NCBI GenBank assembly: GCA_964019135.1
Contig: OZ025249.1
Coordinates: 2,418,001-2,482,000, forward strand
Source: Arenicola marina
Taxonomy: Eukaryota; Annelida; Polychaeta; Arenicolidae
Direction of reading: 5' to 3'
DNA: 64,000 nucleotides
In this document: in pieces, positions 50,301 to 63,450 of the stretch
Numbering within the stretch: position 1 is the stretch's first letter
Layout of the letters: the number at the start of each line of letters is the position of its first letter
Translations under genes and position numbers: made by a program
Notes under the pieces: generated by a model
Databases searched by the model: none
Seen by the model: only the letters and a program-made list of their open reading frames with translations
What the model was told of the DNA's origin: nothing

Positions 50301-53300
50301 CCAGGTTTTACCTTTCTACCAACGTCTTTGTTTAACCAGAGTAGTCACATCTCCAGGTTCTACCTTTCTACCAACGTCTTTGTTTAGCCAGAGTAGTAAC
50401 ATCTCCAGGTTCAACCATTCTACCAACGTCTTTGTTTAACCAGAGTAGTAACATCTCCAGGTTCTACCTTTCTACCAACGTCTTTGTTTAACCAGCGTAG
50501 TAACATCTCCAGGTTCTACCTTTCTACCAACGTCTTTGTTTAACCAGAGTAGTCACATCTCCAGGTTCTACCTTTCTCCCTTTGCCTCTGTTTAACCAGA
50601 GTAGTAACATCTCCAGGTTCTACCTTTCTACCAACGTCTTTGTTTAACCAGAGTAGTAACATCTCCAGGTTCTACCTTTCTCCCTTTGTCTTTGTTTAAC
50701 CAGAGTAGTCACTTCTCCAGGTTCTACCTTTCCACCAACGTTTTTGTTTAACCAGAGCAGTAACATCTCCAGATTCTACCTTTCTCCCTTTGTCTTTGTT
50801 TAACCAGAGTAGTCACATCTCCAGGTTCTACCTTTCTACCAACGTCTTTGTTTAACCAGAGCAGTAACATCTCCAGGTTCTACCTTTCTCCCTTTGTCTT
50901 TGTTTAACCAGAGTAGTCACATCTCCAGGTTCTACCTTTCCACCAACGTCTTTGTTTAACCAGAGTAGTAACATCACCAGGTTCTACCTTTCTCCCTTTG
51001 TCTTTGTTTAACCAGAGTAGTAACATCTCCAGGTACTACCTTTCTCCCTTTGTCTTTGTTTAACCATAGTAGTCACATCGCCAGGTTCTACCTTTCTCCC
51101 TTTGTGTTTGTTTAACCAGAGTAGCCACATCTCCAGATTCTACCTTTGCACCAACGTCTTTGTTTAACCAGAGTAGTAACATCTCCAGGTTCTACCTTTC
51201 TACCAACGTCTTTGTTTAACCAGAGTAGTAACATCTCCAGGTTCTACCTTTCTCCCTTTGTCTTTGTTTAACCAGAGTAGTCACATCGCCAGGTTCTACC
51301 TTTCTCCCTTTGTCTTTGTTTAACCAGAGTAGTCACATCTCCAGGTTCGACCTTTGCACCAACGTCTTTGTTTAACAAGAGTAGTAACATCTCCAGGTTC
51401 TACCTTTGTACCAACGTCTTTGCTTAACCAGAGTGGTAACATCTCCAGGTTCTACCTTTCTACCAACGTCTTTGTTTAACCAGAGTAGTGACATATCCAG
51501 GTTCTATCTTTCTACCAACGTCTTTGTTTAACCAGAGTAGTAACATCTCCAGGTTCTACCTTTCTCCCTTTGCCTTTGTTTAACCAGAGTAGCAACATCT
51601 CCAGGTTCTACCTTTCTCCCTTTGCCTTTGTTTAACCAGAGTAGTAACATTTCCAGGTTCTACCTTTCTACCAACGTCTTTGTTTAACCAGAGTAGTAAC
51701 ATCTCCAGGTTCTACCTTTCTCCTTTTGTCTTTGTTTAACCAGAGTAGTAACATCTCCAGGTTCTACCTTTCTCCCTTTGCCTTTGTTTAACCAGAGTAG
51801 TAACATCTTTAGGTTCTACCTTTCTACCAACGTCTTTGTTTAACCAGAGTAGTAACATCTTCAGGTTCAACCTTTCTACCAACGTCTTTGTTTAACCAGA
51901 GTAGTCACATCTCCAGGTTCTACCTTTCTACCAACGTCTTTGTTTAACCAGAGTAGTCACATCTCCAGGTTCTACCTTTCTACCAACGTCTTTGTTTAAC
52001 CAGAGTAGTCACATCTCTAGGTTCTACCTTTCTACCAACGTCTTTGTTTAACCAGAGTAGTAACATCTCCAGGTTCAACCTTTCTACCAACGTCATTGTT
52101 TAACCAGAGTAGTAACATCTCCAGGTTCTACCGTTCCCCCTTTGTCTTTGTTTAACCAGAGCAGGAACATCTCCAGGTTCAACCTTTCTACCAACGCCTT
52201 TGTTGAACCAGAGTAGTCACATCCCCAGGTTCTACCTTTCTACCAACGTCTTTGTTTAGCCAGAGTAGTAACATCTCCAGGTTCTACCTTTCTACCAACG
52301 TCTTTGTTTAACCAGAGTAGCAACATCTTCAGATTCTACTTTTCTACCAGCGTCTTTGTTTAACCAGAGTAGTAACATCTCCAGGTTCTACCTTTCTACC
52401 AATGTCTTTGTTTAACCAGAGTAGTAACATCTCCATGTTCTACCTTTCTACCAACGTTTTTGTTTGACCAGAGTAGTAACATCTCCAGGTTCTACCTGTC
52501 TACCAACGTCTTTGTTTAACCAGAGTAGTAACATCTCCAGGTTCTACCTTTCACCCTTTGCCTTTGTTTAACCAGAGTAGTAACATCTCCAGGTTCAACC
52601 TTTCTACCAACGTCTTTGTTTAACCAGAGTAGTAACATCTCCAGGTTCTACCTTTCTACCAACGTCTTTGTTTAACCAGAGTAGTAACATCTCCAGGTTC
52701 TACCTTTCTCCCTTTGTCTTTGTTTAACCAGAGTAGTGACATCTCCAGGTTCTACCTTTCTCCCTTTGTCTTTGTTTAACCAGAGTAGTAACATCTCCAG
52801 GTTCTACCTTTCTACCAACGTCTTTGTTTAACCAGAGTAGTAACATCTCCAGGTTCTACCTTTCTCCCTTTGTCTTTGTTTAACCAGAGTAGTAACATAT
52901 CCAGGTTCTACCTTTCTGCCAACGTCTTTGTTTAACCAGAGTAGTCACATCTCCAGGTTCTACCTTTCTCCCTTTGCCTTTGTTTAACCAGAGTAGTAAC
53001 ATCTCCAGGTTCTACCTTTCTACCAACGTCTTTGTTTAACCAGAGTAGTAACATCTCCAGGTTCTACCTTTCTACCAACGTCTTTGTTTAACCAGAGTAG
53101 TAACATCTCCAGGTTCTACCTTTCTCCTTTTGTCTTTGTTTAACCAGAGTAGTAACATCTCCAGGTTCTACCTTTCTCCCTTTGTCTTTGTTTAACCAGA
53201 GTAGTCACATTTCCAGGTTCTACCTTTCTACCAACGGCTTTGTTTAACCAGAGTAGTAACATCTCCAGGTTCTACCTTTCTCCCTTTGTCTTTGTTTAAC

Positions 53301-55590
53301 CAGAGTAGTCACATCGCCAGGTTCTACCTTTCTCCCTTTGTCTTTGTTTAACCAGAGTGGTCACATCTCCAGGTTCTACCTTTCTACCAATGTCTTTGTT
53401 TAACCAGAGTAGTAACATCTCCATGTTCTACCTTTCTACCAACGTTTTTGTTTGACCAGAGTAGTAACATCTCCAGGTTCTACCTGTCTACCAACGTCTT
53501 TGTTTAACCAGAGTAGTAACATCTCCAGGTTCTACCTTTCTCCCTTTGTCTTTGTTTAACCAGAGTAGTAACATCTCCAGGTTCAACCTTTCTACCAACG
53601 TCTTTGTTTAACCAGAGTAGTAACATCTCCAGGTTCTACCTTTCTCCCTTTGCCTTTGTTTAACCAGAGTAGTAACATCTCCAGGTTCAACCTTTCTACC
53701 AACGTCTTTGTTTAACCAGAGTAGTAACATCTCCAGGTTCTACCTTTCTACCAACGTCTTTGTTTAACCAGAGTAGTAACATCTCCAGGTTCTACCTTTC
53801 TCCCTTTGTCTTTGTTTAACCAGAGTAGTAACATCTCCAGGTTCTACCTTTCTACCAACGTCTTTGTTTAACCAGAGTAGTAACATCTCCAGGTTCTACC
53901 TTTCTCCCTTTGCCTTTGTTTAACCAGAGTAGTAACATATCCAGGTTCTACCTTTCTACCAACGTCTTTGTTTAACCAGAGTAGTAACATCTCCAGGTTC
54001 TACCTTTCTCCCTTTGTCTTTGTTTAACCAGAGTAGTCACATCTCCAGGTTCTACCTTTCCACCAACGTCTTTGTTTAACCAGAGTAGTAACATCTCCAG
54101 GTTCTACCTTTCTCCCTTTGTCTTTGTTTAACCAGAGTAGTCACATTTCCAGGTTCTACCTTTCTACCAACGGCTTTGTTTAACCAGAGTAGTAACATCT
54201 CCAGGTTCTACCTTTCTCCCTTTGTCTTTGTTTAACCAGAGTAGTCACATCGCCAGGTTCTACCTTTCTCCCTTTGTCTTTGTTTAACCAGAGTGGTCAC
54301 ATCTCCAGGTTCTACCTTTGCACCAACGTCTTTGTTTAACCAGAGTAGTAACATCTCCAGGTTCTACCTTTCTACCAACGTCTTTGTTTAACCAGAGTAG
54401 TGACATATCCAGGTTCTATCTTTCTACCAACGTCTTTGTTTAACCAGAGTAGTAACATCTCCAGGTTCTACCTTTCTCCCTTTGCCTTTGTTCAACCAGA
54501 GTAGTAACATCTCCAGGTTCTACCTTTCTCCCTTTGCCTTTGTTTAACCAGAGTAGTAACATTTCCAGGTTCTCCCTTTCTACCAACGTCTTTGTTTAAC
54601 CAGAGTAGTAACATCTCCAGGTTCTACCTTTCTACCAACGTCTTTGTTTAACCAGAGTAGTAACATCTCCAGGTTCTACCTTTCTCCCTTTGCCTTTGTT
54701 TAACCAGAGTAGTAACATCTTCAGGTTCTACCTTTCTACCAACGTCTTTGTTTAACCAGAGTAGTAACATCTTAAGGTTCAACCTTTCTACCAACGTCTT
54801 TGTTTAACCAGAGTAGTCACATCTCCAGGTTCTACCTTTCTACCAACGTCTTTGTTTAGCCAGAGTAGTAAAATCTCTAGGTTCTACCTTTCTACCAACG
54901 TCTTTGTTTAACCAGAGTAGCAACATCTTCCGGGACCACCTTTCTACCAACGTCTTTGTTTAACCAGAGTAGCAACATCTTCAGGTTCTACTTTTCTACC
55001 AGCGTCTTTGTTTAACCAGAGTAGTAACATCTGTAGGTTCTACTTTTCTACCAACGTCTTTGTTTAACCAGAGTAGTAGCATCTTCAGTTTCTACCTTTC
55101 TACCAACGTCTTTGTTTAACCTGAGTAGTAACATCTCCAGGTTCTACCGTTCCCACTTTGTCTTTGTTTAACCAGAGCAGGAACATCTCCAGGTTCAACC
55201 TTTCTACCAACGCCTTTGTTGAACCAGAGTAGTCACATCTCCAGGTTCTACCTTTCTACCAACGTCTTTGTTTAGCCAGAGTAGTAACATCTCCAGGTTC
55301 TACCTTTCTACCAACGTCTTTGTTTAACCAGAGTAGCAACATCTTCAGGTTCTACTTTTCTACCAGCGTCTTTGTTTAACCAGAGTAGTAACATCTCCAG
55401 GTTCTACCTTTCTACCAATGTCTTTGTTTAACCAGAGTAGTAACATCTCCATGTTCAACCTTTCTACCAACGTTTTTGTTTGACCAGAGTAGTAACATCT
55501 CCAGGTTCTACCTGTCTACCAACGTCTTTGTTTAACCAGAGTAGTAACATCTCCAGGGTCTACCTTTCTCTCTTTGTCTTTGTTTAACCA
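47322..55590. repeat. Higher-order repeat copy 3 (~8269 bp, one 52-bp unit shorter)
   Basis: The CGGGACCACC marker lies at 54931, 8269 bp after that of copy 2, i.e. 8321 minus 52. The missing unit is near 53140, where a GTCACATC/TCCACCAACG unit present at about 44830-44880 in copy 2 is absent. The block ends with the same CCAGGGTCTACCTTTCTCTC unit (near 55552) that ends copies 1 and 2 (near 38964 and 47286). Confidence 0.86.
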
Positions 55591-58500
55591 GAGTAGTAAC
55601 ATCTCCAGGTTCAACCTTTCTACCAACGTCTTTGTTTAACCAGAGTAGTAACATCTCCAGGTTCTACCTTTCTCCCTTTGCATTTGTTTAACCAGAGTAG
55701 TAACATCTCCAGGTTCAACCTTTCTACCAACGTCTTTGTTTAACCAGAGTAGTAACATCTCCAGGTTCTACCTTTCTACCAACGTCTTTGTTTAACCAGA
55801 GTAGTAACATCTCCAGGTTCTACCTTTCTCCCTTTGCCTTTGTTTAACCAGAGTAGTCACATCTCCAGGTTCTACCTTTCCACCAACGTCTTTGTTTAAC
55901 CAGAGTAGTAACATCTCCAGGTTCTACCTTTCTCCCTTTGTCTTTGTTTAACCAGAGTAGTCACATTTCCAGGTTCTACCTTTCTACCAACGGCTTTGTT
56001 TTACCAGAGTAGTAACATCTCCAGGTTCTACCTTTCTCCCTTTGTCTTTGTTTAACCAGAGTAGTCACATCGCCAGGTTCTACCTTTCTCCCTTTGTCTT
56101 TGTTTAACCAGAGTGGTCACATCTCCAGGTTCTACCTTTGCACCAACGTCTTTCTTTAACCAGAGTAGTAACATCTCCAGGTTCTACCTTTCTACCAACG
56201 TCTTTGTTTAACCAGAGTAGTGACATATCCAGGTTCTATCTTTCTACCAACGTCTTTGTTTAACCAGAGTAGTAACATTTCCAGGTTCTCCCTTTCTACC
56301 AACGTCTTTGTTTAACCAGAGTAGTAACATCTCCAGGTTCTACCTTTCTACCAACGTCTTTGTTTAACCAGAGTAGTAACATCTCCAGGGCCTACCTTTC
56401 TCCCTTTGCCTTTGTTTAACCAGAGTAGTAACATCTTCAGGTTCTATCTTTCTACCAACGTCTTTGTTTAACCAGAGTAGTAACATCTTAAGGTTCAACC
56501 TTTCTACCAACGTCTTTGTTTAACCAGAGTAGTCACATCTCCAGGTTCTACCTTTCTACCAACGTCTTTGTTTAACCAGAGTAGTCACATCTCCAGGTTC
56601 TACCTTTCTACCAACGTCCTTGTTTAACCAGAGTAGTCACATCTCTAGGTTCTACCTTTCTACCAACGTCTTTGTTTAACCAGAGTAGTAACATCTCCAG
56701 GTTCAACCTTTCTACCAACGTCTTTGTTTAACCAGAGTAGTAACATCTCCAGGTTCTACCTTTCTCCCTTTGCCTTTGTTTAACCAGAGTAGTCACATCT
56801 CCAGGTTCTACCTTTCTACCAACGACTTTGTTTAACCAGAGTAGTAACATCTCCAGGTTCAACCTTTCTATCAACGTCTTTGTTTAACCAGAGTAGTAAC
56901 ATTTCCGGGTTCTACCTTTCTACCAACGTTTTTGTTGAACCAGAGTAGTAACATCTCCAGGTTCTACCTTTCTACCAACGTCTTTGTTTAACCAGAGTAG
57001 TAACATCTCCAGGTTCTACCTTTCTACCAACGTCTTTGTTTAACCAGAGTAGTAACATCTCCAGGTTCAACCTTTCTACCAACGTCTTTGTTTAACCAGC
57101 GTAGTAACATTTCCAGGTTCTACCTTTCTACCAACGTCTTTGTTTAACCAGAGTAGCAACATCTCCAGGTTCTACCTTTCTCTCTTTGTCTTTGTTTAAC
57201 CAGAGTAGTAACATTTCCAGGTTCTACCTTTCTCCCTTTGCCTTTGTTTAAGCAGAGTAGTAACATCTCCAGGTTCTACCTTTCTCCCTTTGCCTTTGTT
57301 TAACCAGAGTAGTAACATCTTCAGGTTCTACCTTTCTACCAACGTCTTTGTTTAACCAGAGTAGTAACATCTCCAGGTTCTACCTTTCTACCAACGTCTT
57401 TGTTTAACCAGAGTAGTCACATCTCCAGGTTCTACCTTTCTCCCTTTGCCTTTGTTTAACCAGAGTAGTAACATCTCCAGGTTCTACCTTTCTCCCTTTG
57501 CCTTTGTTTAACCAGAGTAGTAACATCTCCAGGTTCTACCTTTCTACCAACGTCTTTGTTTAACCAGAGTAGTAACATCTCCAAGTTCTACCTTTCTCCC
57601 TTTGCCTTTGTTTAACCAGAGTAGTAACATCTCCAGGTTCTACCTTTCTACCAACGTCTTTGTTTAACCAGAGTAGTAACATCTCCAGGTTCTACCTTTC
57701 TACCAACGTCTTTGTTTAACCAGAGTAGTCACATCTCCAGGTTCTACCTTTCTACCAACGTCTTTGTTTAACCAGAGTAGTAACATCTCCAGGTTCAACC
57801 TTTCTACCAACGTCTTTGTTTAACCAGAGTAGTAACATTTCCAGGTTCTACCTTTCTCCCTTTGTCTTTGTTTAACCAGAGTAGTAACATTTCCAGGTTC
57901 TACCTTTCTACCAACGTCTTTGTTTAACCAGAGTAGTAGCATCTCCAGGTTCAACCTTTCTACCAACGTCTTTGTTTAACCAGAGTAGCAACATCTCCAG
58001 GTTCTACCTTTCTCTCTTTGTCTTTGTTTAACCAGAGTAGTAACATGTCCAGGTTCTACCTTTCTCCCTTTGCCTTTGTTTAAGCAGAGTAGTAACATCT
58101 CCAGGTTCTACCTTTCTCCCTTTGCCTTTGTTTAACCAGAGTAGTAACATCTCCAGGTTCTACCTTTCTACCAACGTCTTTGTTTAACCAGAGTAGTAAC
58201 ATCTCCAGGTTCTACCTTTCTACCAACGTCTTTGTTTAACCAGAGTAGTCACATCTCCAGGTTCTACCTTTCTCCCTTTGCCTTTGTTTAACCAGAGTAG
58301 TAACATCTCCAGGTTCTACCTTTCTCCCTTTGCCTTTGTTTAACCAGAGTAGTAACATCTCCAGGTTCTACATTTCTACCAACGTCTTTTTTTAACCAGA
58401 GTAGTAACATCTCCAAGTTCTACCTTTCTCCCTTTGCCTTTGTTTAACCAGAGTAGTAACATCTCCAGGTTCTACCTTTCTACCAACGTCCCTTGTTTAA

Positions 58501-61049
58501 CCAGAGTAGTAACATCTTCAGGTTCAACCTTTCTACCAACGTCTTTGTTTAACCAGAGTAGTCACATCTCTAGGTTCTACCTTTCTATCAACTTCTTGGT
58601 TTAACCAGAGTAGTCACATCTCCAGGTTCTACCTTTCTACCAACGTCTTTGTTTAACCAGAGTAGTCACATCTCCAGGTTCTACCTTTCTACCAACGTCT
58701 TTGTTTAACCAGAGTAGTAACATCTCCAGGTTCAACATTTCTACCAACGTCTTTGTATAACCAGAGTAGTAACATCTCCAGGTTCTACCTTTCTCCCTTT
58801 GCCTTTGTTTAACCAGAGTAGTCACATCTCCAGGTTCTACCTTTCTACCAACGTCTTTGTTTAACCAGAGTAGTAACATCTCCAGGTTCAACCTTTCTAC
58901 CAACGTCTTTGTTTGACCAGAGTAGTAACATCTCCAGGTTCTACCTTTCTACCAACGTCTTTGTTTAACCAGAGTAGTCACATCTCCAGGTTCTACCTTT
59001 CTACCAACGTCTTTGTTTAACCAGAGTAGTAACATCTCCAGGTTCAACCTTTCTACCAACGTCTTTGTTTAACCAGAGTAGTCACATCTCCAGGTTCTAC
59101 CATTCTACCAACGTCTTTGTTTAACCAGAGTAGATACATCACCAGGTTCTACCCTTCTACCAACGTCTTTGTTTAACCAGAGTAGTCACATCTCCAGGTT
59201 CTACCTTTCTACCAACGTCTTTGTTTAACCAGAGTAGTAACATCTCCAGGTTCTACCTTTCTCCCTTTGTCTTTGTTTCACCAGAGCAGTAACATCTCCA
59301 GGTTCTAGCTTTCTACCAACGTCTTTCTTTAACCAGAGTAGTAACATCTCCAGGTTCTACCTTTCTACCAACGTCTTTGTTTAACCAGAGTAGTCACATC
59401 TCCAGGTTCTACCTTTCTACCAAGGTCTTTGTTTAACCAGAGTAGTCACATCTCCAGATTCTACCCTTCTCCCTTTGTCTTTGTTTAACCAGAGTAGCAA
59501 CATCTCCAGGTTCTACCTTTCTCCCGTTGTCTTTGTTTAACCAGAGTAGTAACATCTCCAGGTTCTACCTTTGTACCAACGTCTTTGTTTAACCAGAGTA
59601 GTAGCATCTTCAGTTTCTACCTTTCTACCAACGTCTTTGTTTAACCAGAGTAGCAACATCTCCAGGTTCTACCGTTCCCCCTTTGTCTTTGTTTCACCAG
59701 AGCAGTAACATCTCCAGGTTCTACCTTTCTACCAACGTCTTTGTTTACCAGAGTAGTAACATCTCCATGTTCTACCTTTCTACAAACGTCTTTGTTTAAC
59801 CAGAGTAGTCACATCTCCAGGTTCTACCTTTCTACCAAGGTCTTTGTTTAACCAGAGTAGTAACATTTCCAGGTCCGACCATTCTCCCTTTGTCTTTGTT
59901 TAACCAGAGTAGCAACATCTCCAGGTTCTACCTTTCTCCCGTTGTCTTTGTTTAACCAGAGTAGTAACATCTCCAGGTTCTACCTTTCTACCAACGTCTT
60001 TGTTTAACCAGAGTAGTAGCATCTTCAGTTTCTACCTTTCTACCAACGTCTTTGTTTAACCTGAGTAGTAACATCTCCAGGTTCTACCGTTCCCCCTTTG
60101 TCTTTGTTTAACCAGAGCAGGAACATCTCCAGGTTCAACCTTTCTACCAACGCCTTTGTTTAACCAGAGTAGTCACATCTCCAGGTTCTACCTTTCTACC
60201 AACGTCTTTGTTTAGCCAGAGTAGTAAAATCTCCAGGTTCAACGTTTCTACCAACGTCTTTGTTTAACCAGAGTAGCAACATCTTCAGGGACTACCTTTC
60301 TACCAACGTCTTTGTTTAACCAGAGTAGCAACATCTTCAGGTTCTACTTTTCTACCAGCGTCTTTGTTTAACCAGAGTAGTAACATCTCCAGGTTCTACC
60401 TTTCTACCAACGTCTTTGTTTAACCAGAGTAGTAGCATCTTCAGTTTCTACCTTTTTACCAACGTCTTTGTTTAACCTGAGTAGTAACATCTCCAGGTTC
60501 TACCGTTCCCCCTTTGTCTTTGTTTAACCAGAGCAGGAACATCTCCAGGTTCAACCTTTCTACCAACGCCTTTGTTTAACCAGAGTAGTCACATCTCCAG
60601 GTTCTACCTTTCTACCAACGTCTTTGTTTAGCCAGAGTAGTAACATCTCCAGGTTCTACTTTTCTGCCAACGTCTTTGTTTAACCAGAGTAGCAACATCT
60701 TCAGGTTCTACTTTTCTACCAGCGTCTTTGTTTAACCAGAGTAGTAACATCTCCAGGTTCTACCTTTCTACCAATGTCTTTGTTTAACCAGAGTAGTAAC
60801 ATCTCCATGTTCTACCTTTCTACCAACGTTTTTGTTTAACCAGTGTAGTAACATCTCCAGGTTCTACCTGTCTACCAAATCTTTGTTTAACCAGAGTAGT
60901 AACATGGTCAGGTCCTAACTTTCTCCCTTTGTCTTTGTTTAACCAGAGTAGTACCATCTCCAGGTTCTACCGTTTCCCCATTGTCTTTGTTTAACCAGAG
61001 CAGTAACATCTCCAAGTTCTACCTTTCTACCAACGTCTTTGCTTAACCA

Positions 61050-63450
61050 GAGTAGTAACATCTCCAGGTTCTACCTTTCTGCCAACGTCTTTGTTTAACC
61101 AGAGTAGTAACATCTCCAGGTTCAACCTTTCTACCAACGTCTTTGTTTAACCAGAGTAGTCACATCTCCAGGTTCGACCTTTGTACCAACGTCTTTGTTT
61201 AACCAGAGTAGTAACATCTCCAGGTTCTACCTTTCTACCAACGTCTTTGTTTAACCAGAGTAGTCACATCTCCAGGTTCTACCTTTCTCCCTTTGTCTTT
61301 GTTTCACCAGAGCAGTAACATCTCCAGGTTCTACCTTTCTACCAACGTCTTTGTTTAACCAGAGTAGTAACATCTCCAGGTTCTACCTTTCTACCAACGT
61401 GTTTGTTTAGCCAGAGTAGTCACATCTCCAGGTTCTACCTTTCTACCAAGGTCTTTGTTTAACCAGAGTAGTAACATCTCCAGGTTCTACTTTCTCCCTT
61501 TGTCTTTGTTTAACCAGAGTAGCAGCATCTCCAGGTTCTACCTTTCTCCCGTTGTCTTTGTTTAACCAGAGTAGTAACATCTCCAGGTTCTACCTTTCTA
61601 CCAACGTCTTTGTTTAACCAGAGTAATAGCATCTTCAGTTTCTACCTTTCTACCAACGTCTTTGTTTAACCAGAGCAGGAACATCTCCAGGTTCAACCTT
61701 TCAAACAACGCCTTTGTTTAGCCAGAGTAGTAAAATCTCCAGGTTCTACCTTTCTACCAACGTCTTTGTTTAACCAGAGTAGCAACATCTTCAGGGACTA
61801 CCTTTCTACCAACGTCTTTGTTTAACCAGAGTAGCAACATCTTCAGGTTCTACTTTTCTACCAGCGTCTTTGTTTAACCAGAGTAGTAAAATCTCCAGGT
61901 TCTACCTTTCTACCAACGTCTTTGTTTAACCAGAGCAGTAGCCTCTTCAGTTTCTACCTTTCTGCCAACGTCTTTGTTTAACCTGAGTAGTAACATCTCC
62001 AGGTTCTACCGTTCCCCCTTTGTCTTTGTTTAACCAGAGCAGGAACATCTCCAGATTCAACCTTTCTACCCACGCCTTTGTTTAACCAGAGTAGTCACAT
62101 CTCCAGGTTCTACCTTTCTACCAACGTCTTTCTTTAGCCAGAGTGGTAACATCTCCAGGTTCTACCTTTCTACCAACGTCTTTGTTTAACCAGAGTAGCA
62201 ACATCTTCAGGTTCTACTTTTCTACCAGCGTCTTTGTTTAACCAGAGTAGTAACATCTCCAGGTTCTACCTTTCTGCCAACGTCTTTGTTTAACCAGAGT
62301 AGTAACATCTCCAGGTTCAACCTTTCTACCAACGTCTTTGTTTAACCAGAGTAGTCACATCTCCAGGTTCGACCTTTGTACCAACGTCTTTGTTTAACCA
62401 GAGTAGTAACATCTCCAGGTTCTACCTTTCTACCAACGTCTTTGTTTAACCAGAGTAGTCACATCTCCAGGTTCTACCTTTCTCCCTTTGTCTTTGTTTC
62501 ACCAGAGCAGTAACATCTCCAGGTTCTACCTTTCTACCAACGTTTTGTTTAACCAGAGTAGTAACATCTCCAGGTTCTACCTTTCTACCAACGTGTTTGT
62601 TTAGCCAGAGTAGTCACATCTCCAGGTTCTACCTTTCTACCAAGGTCTTTGTTTAACCAGAGTAGTAACATCTCCAGGTTCTACCTTTCTCCCTTTGTCT
62701 TTGTTTAACCAGAGTAGCAGCATCTCCAGGTTCTACCTTTCTCCCGTTGTCTTTGTTTAACCAGAGTAGTAACATCTCCAGGTTCTACCTTTCTACCAAC
62801 GTCTTTGTTTAACCAGAGTAATAGCATCTTCAGTTTCTACCTTTCTACCAACGTCTTTGTTTAACCAGAGCAGGAACATCTCCAGGTTCAACCTTTCAAA
62901 CAACGCCTTTGTTTAGCCAGAGTAGTAAAATCTCCAGGTTCTACCTTTCTACCAACGTCTTTGTTTAACCAGAGTAGCAACATCTTTAGGGACTACCTTT
63001 CTACCAACGTCTTTGTTTAACCAGAGTAGCAACATCTTCAGGTTCTACTTTTCTACCAGCGTCTTTGTTTAACCAGAGTAGTAACATCTCCAGGTTCTAC
63101 CTTTCTACCAACGCCTTTGTTTAACCAGAGCAGTAGCCTCTTCAGTTTCTACCTTTCTGCCAACGTCTTTGTTTAACCTGAGTAGTAACATCTCCAGGTT
63201 CTACCGTTCCCCCTTTGTCTTTGTTTAACCAGAGCAGGAACATCTCCAGATTCAACCTTTCTACCCACGCCTTTGTTTAACCAGAGTAGTCACATCTCCA
63301 GGTTCTACCTTTCTACCAACGTCTTTCTTTAGCCAGAGTGGTAACATCTCCAGGTTCTACCTTTCTACCAACGTCTTTGTTTAACCAGAGTAGCAACATC
63401 TTCAGGTTCTACTTTTCTACCAGCGTCTTTGTTTAACCAGAGTAGTAACA
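61050..63450. repeat. ~1196-bp tandem duplication (23 units) near the right end
   Basis: TCTGCCAACG at 61079 recurs at 62274, and the rare ATCTTCAGGGACTACC near 61788 recurs near 62983 (with one T change). Spacing is 1195 = 23 x 52 - 1, explained by single-base deletions in each copy (near 61488 in the first and 62543 in the second). A related block with the same rare variants occurs once more near 60240-60560. Confidence 0.75.
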
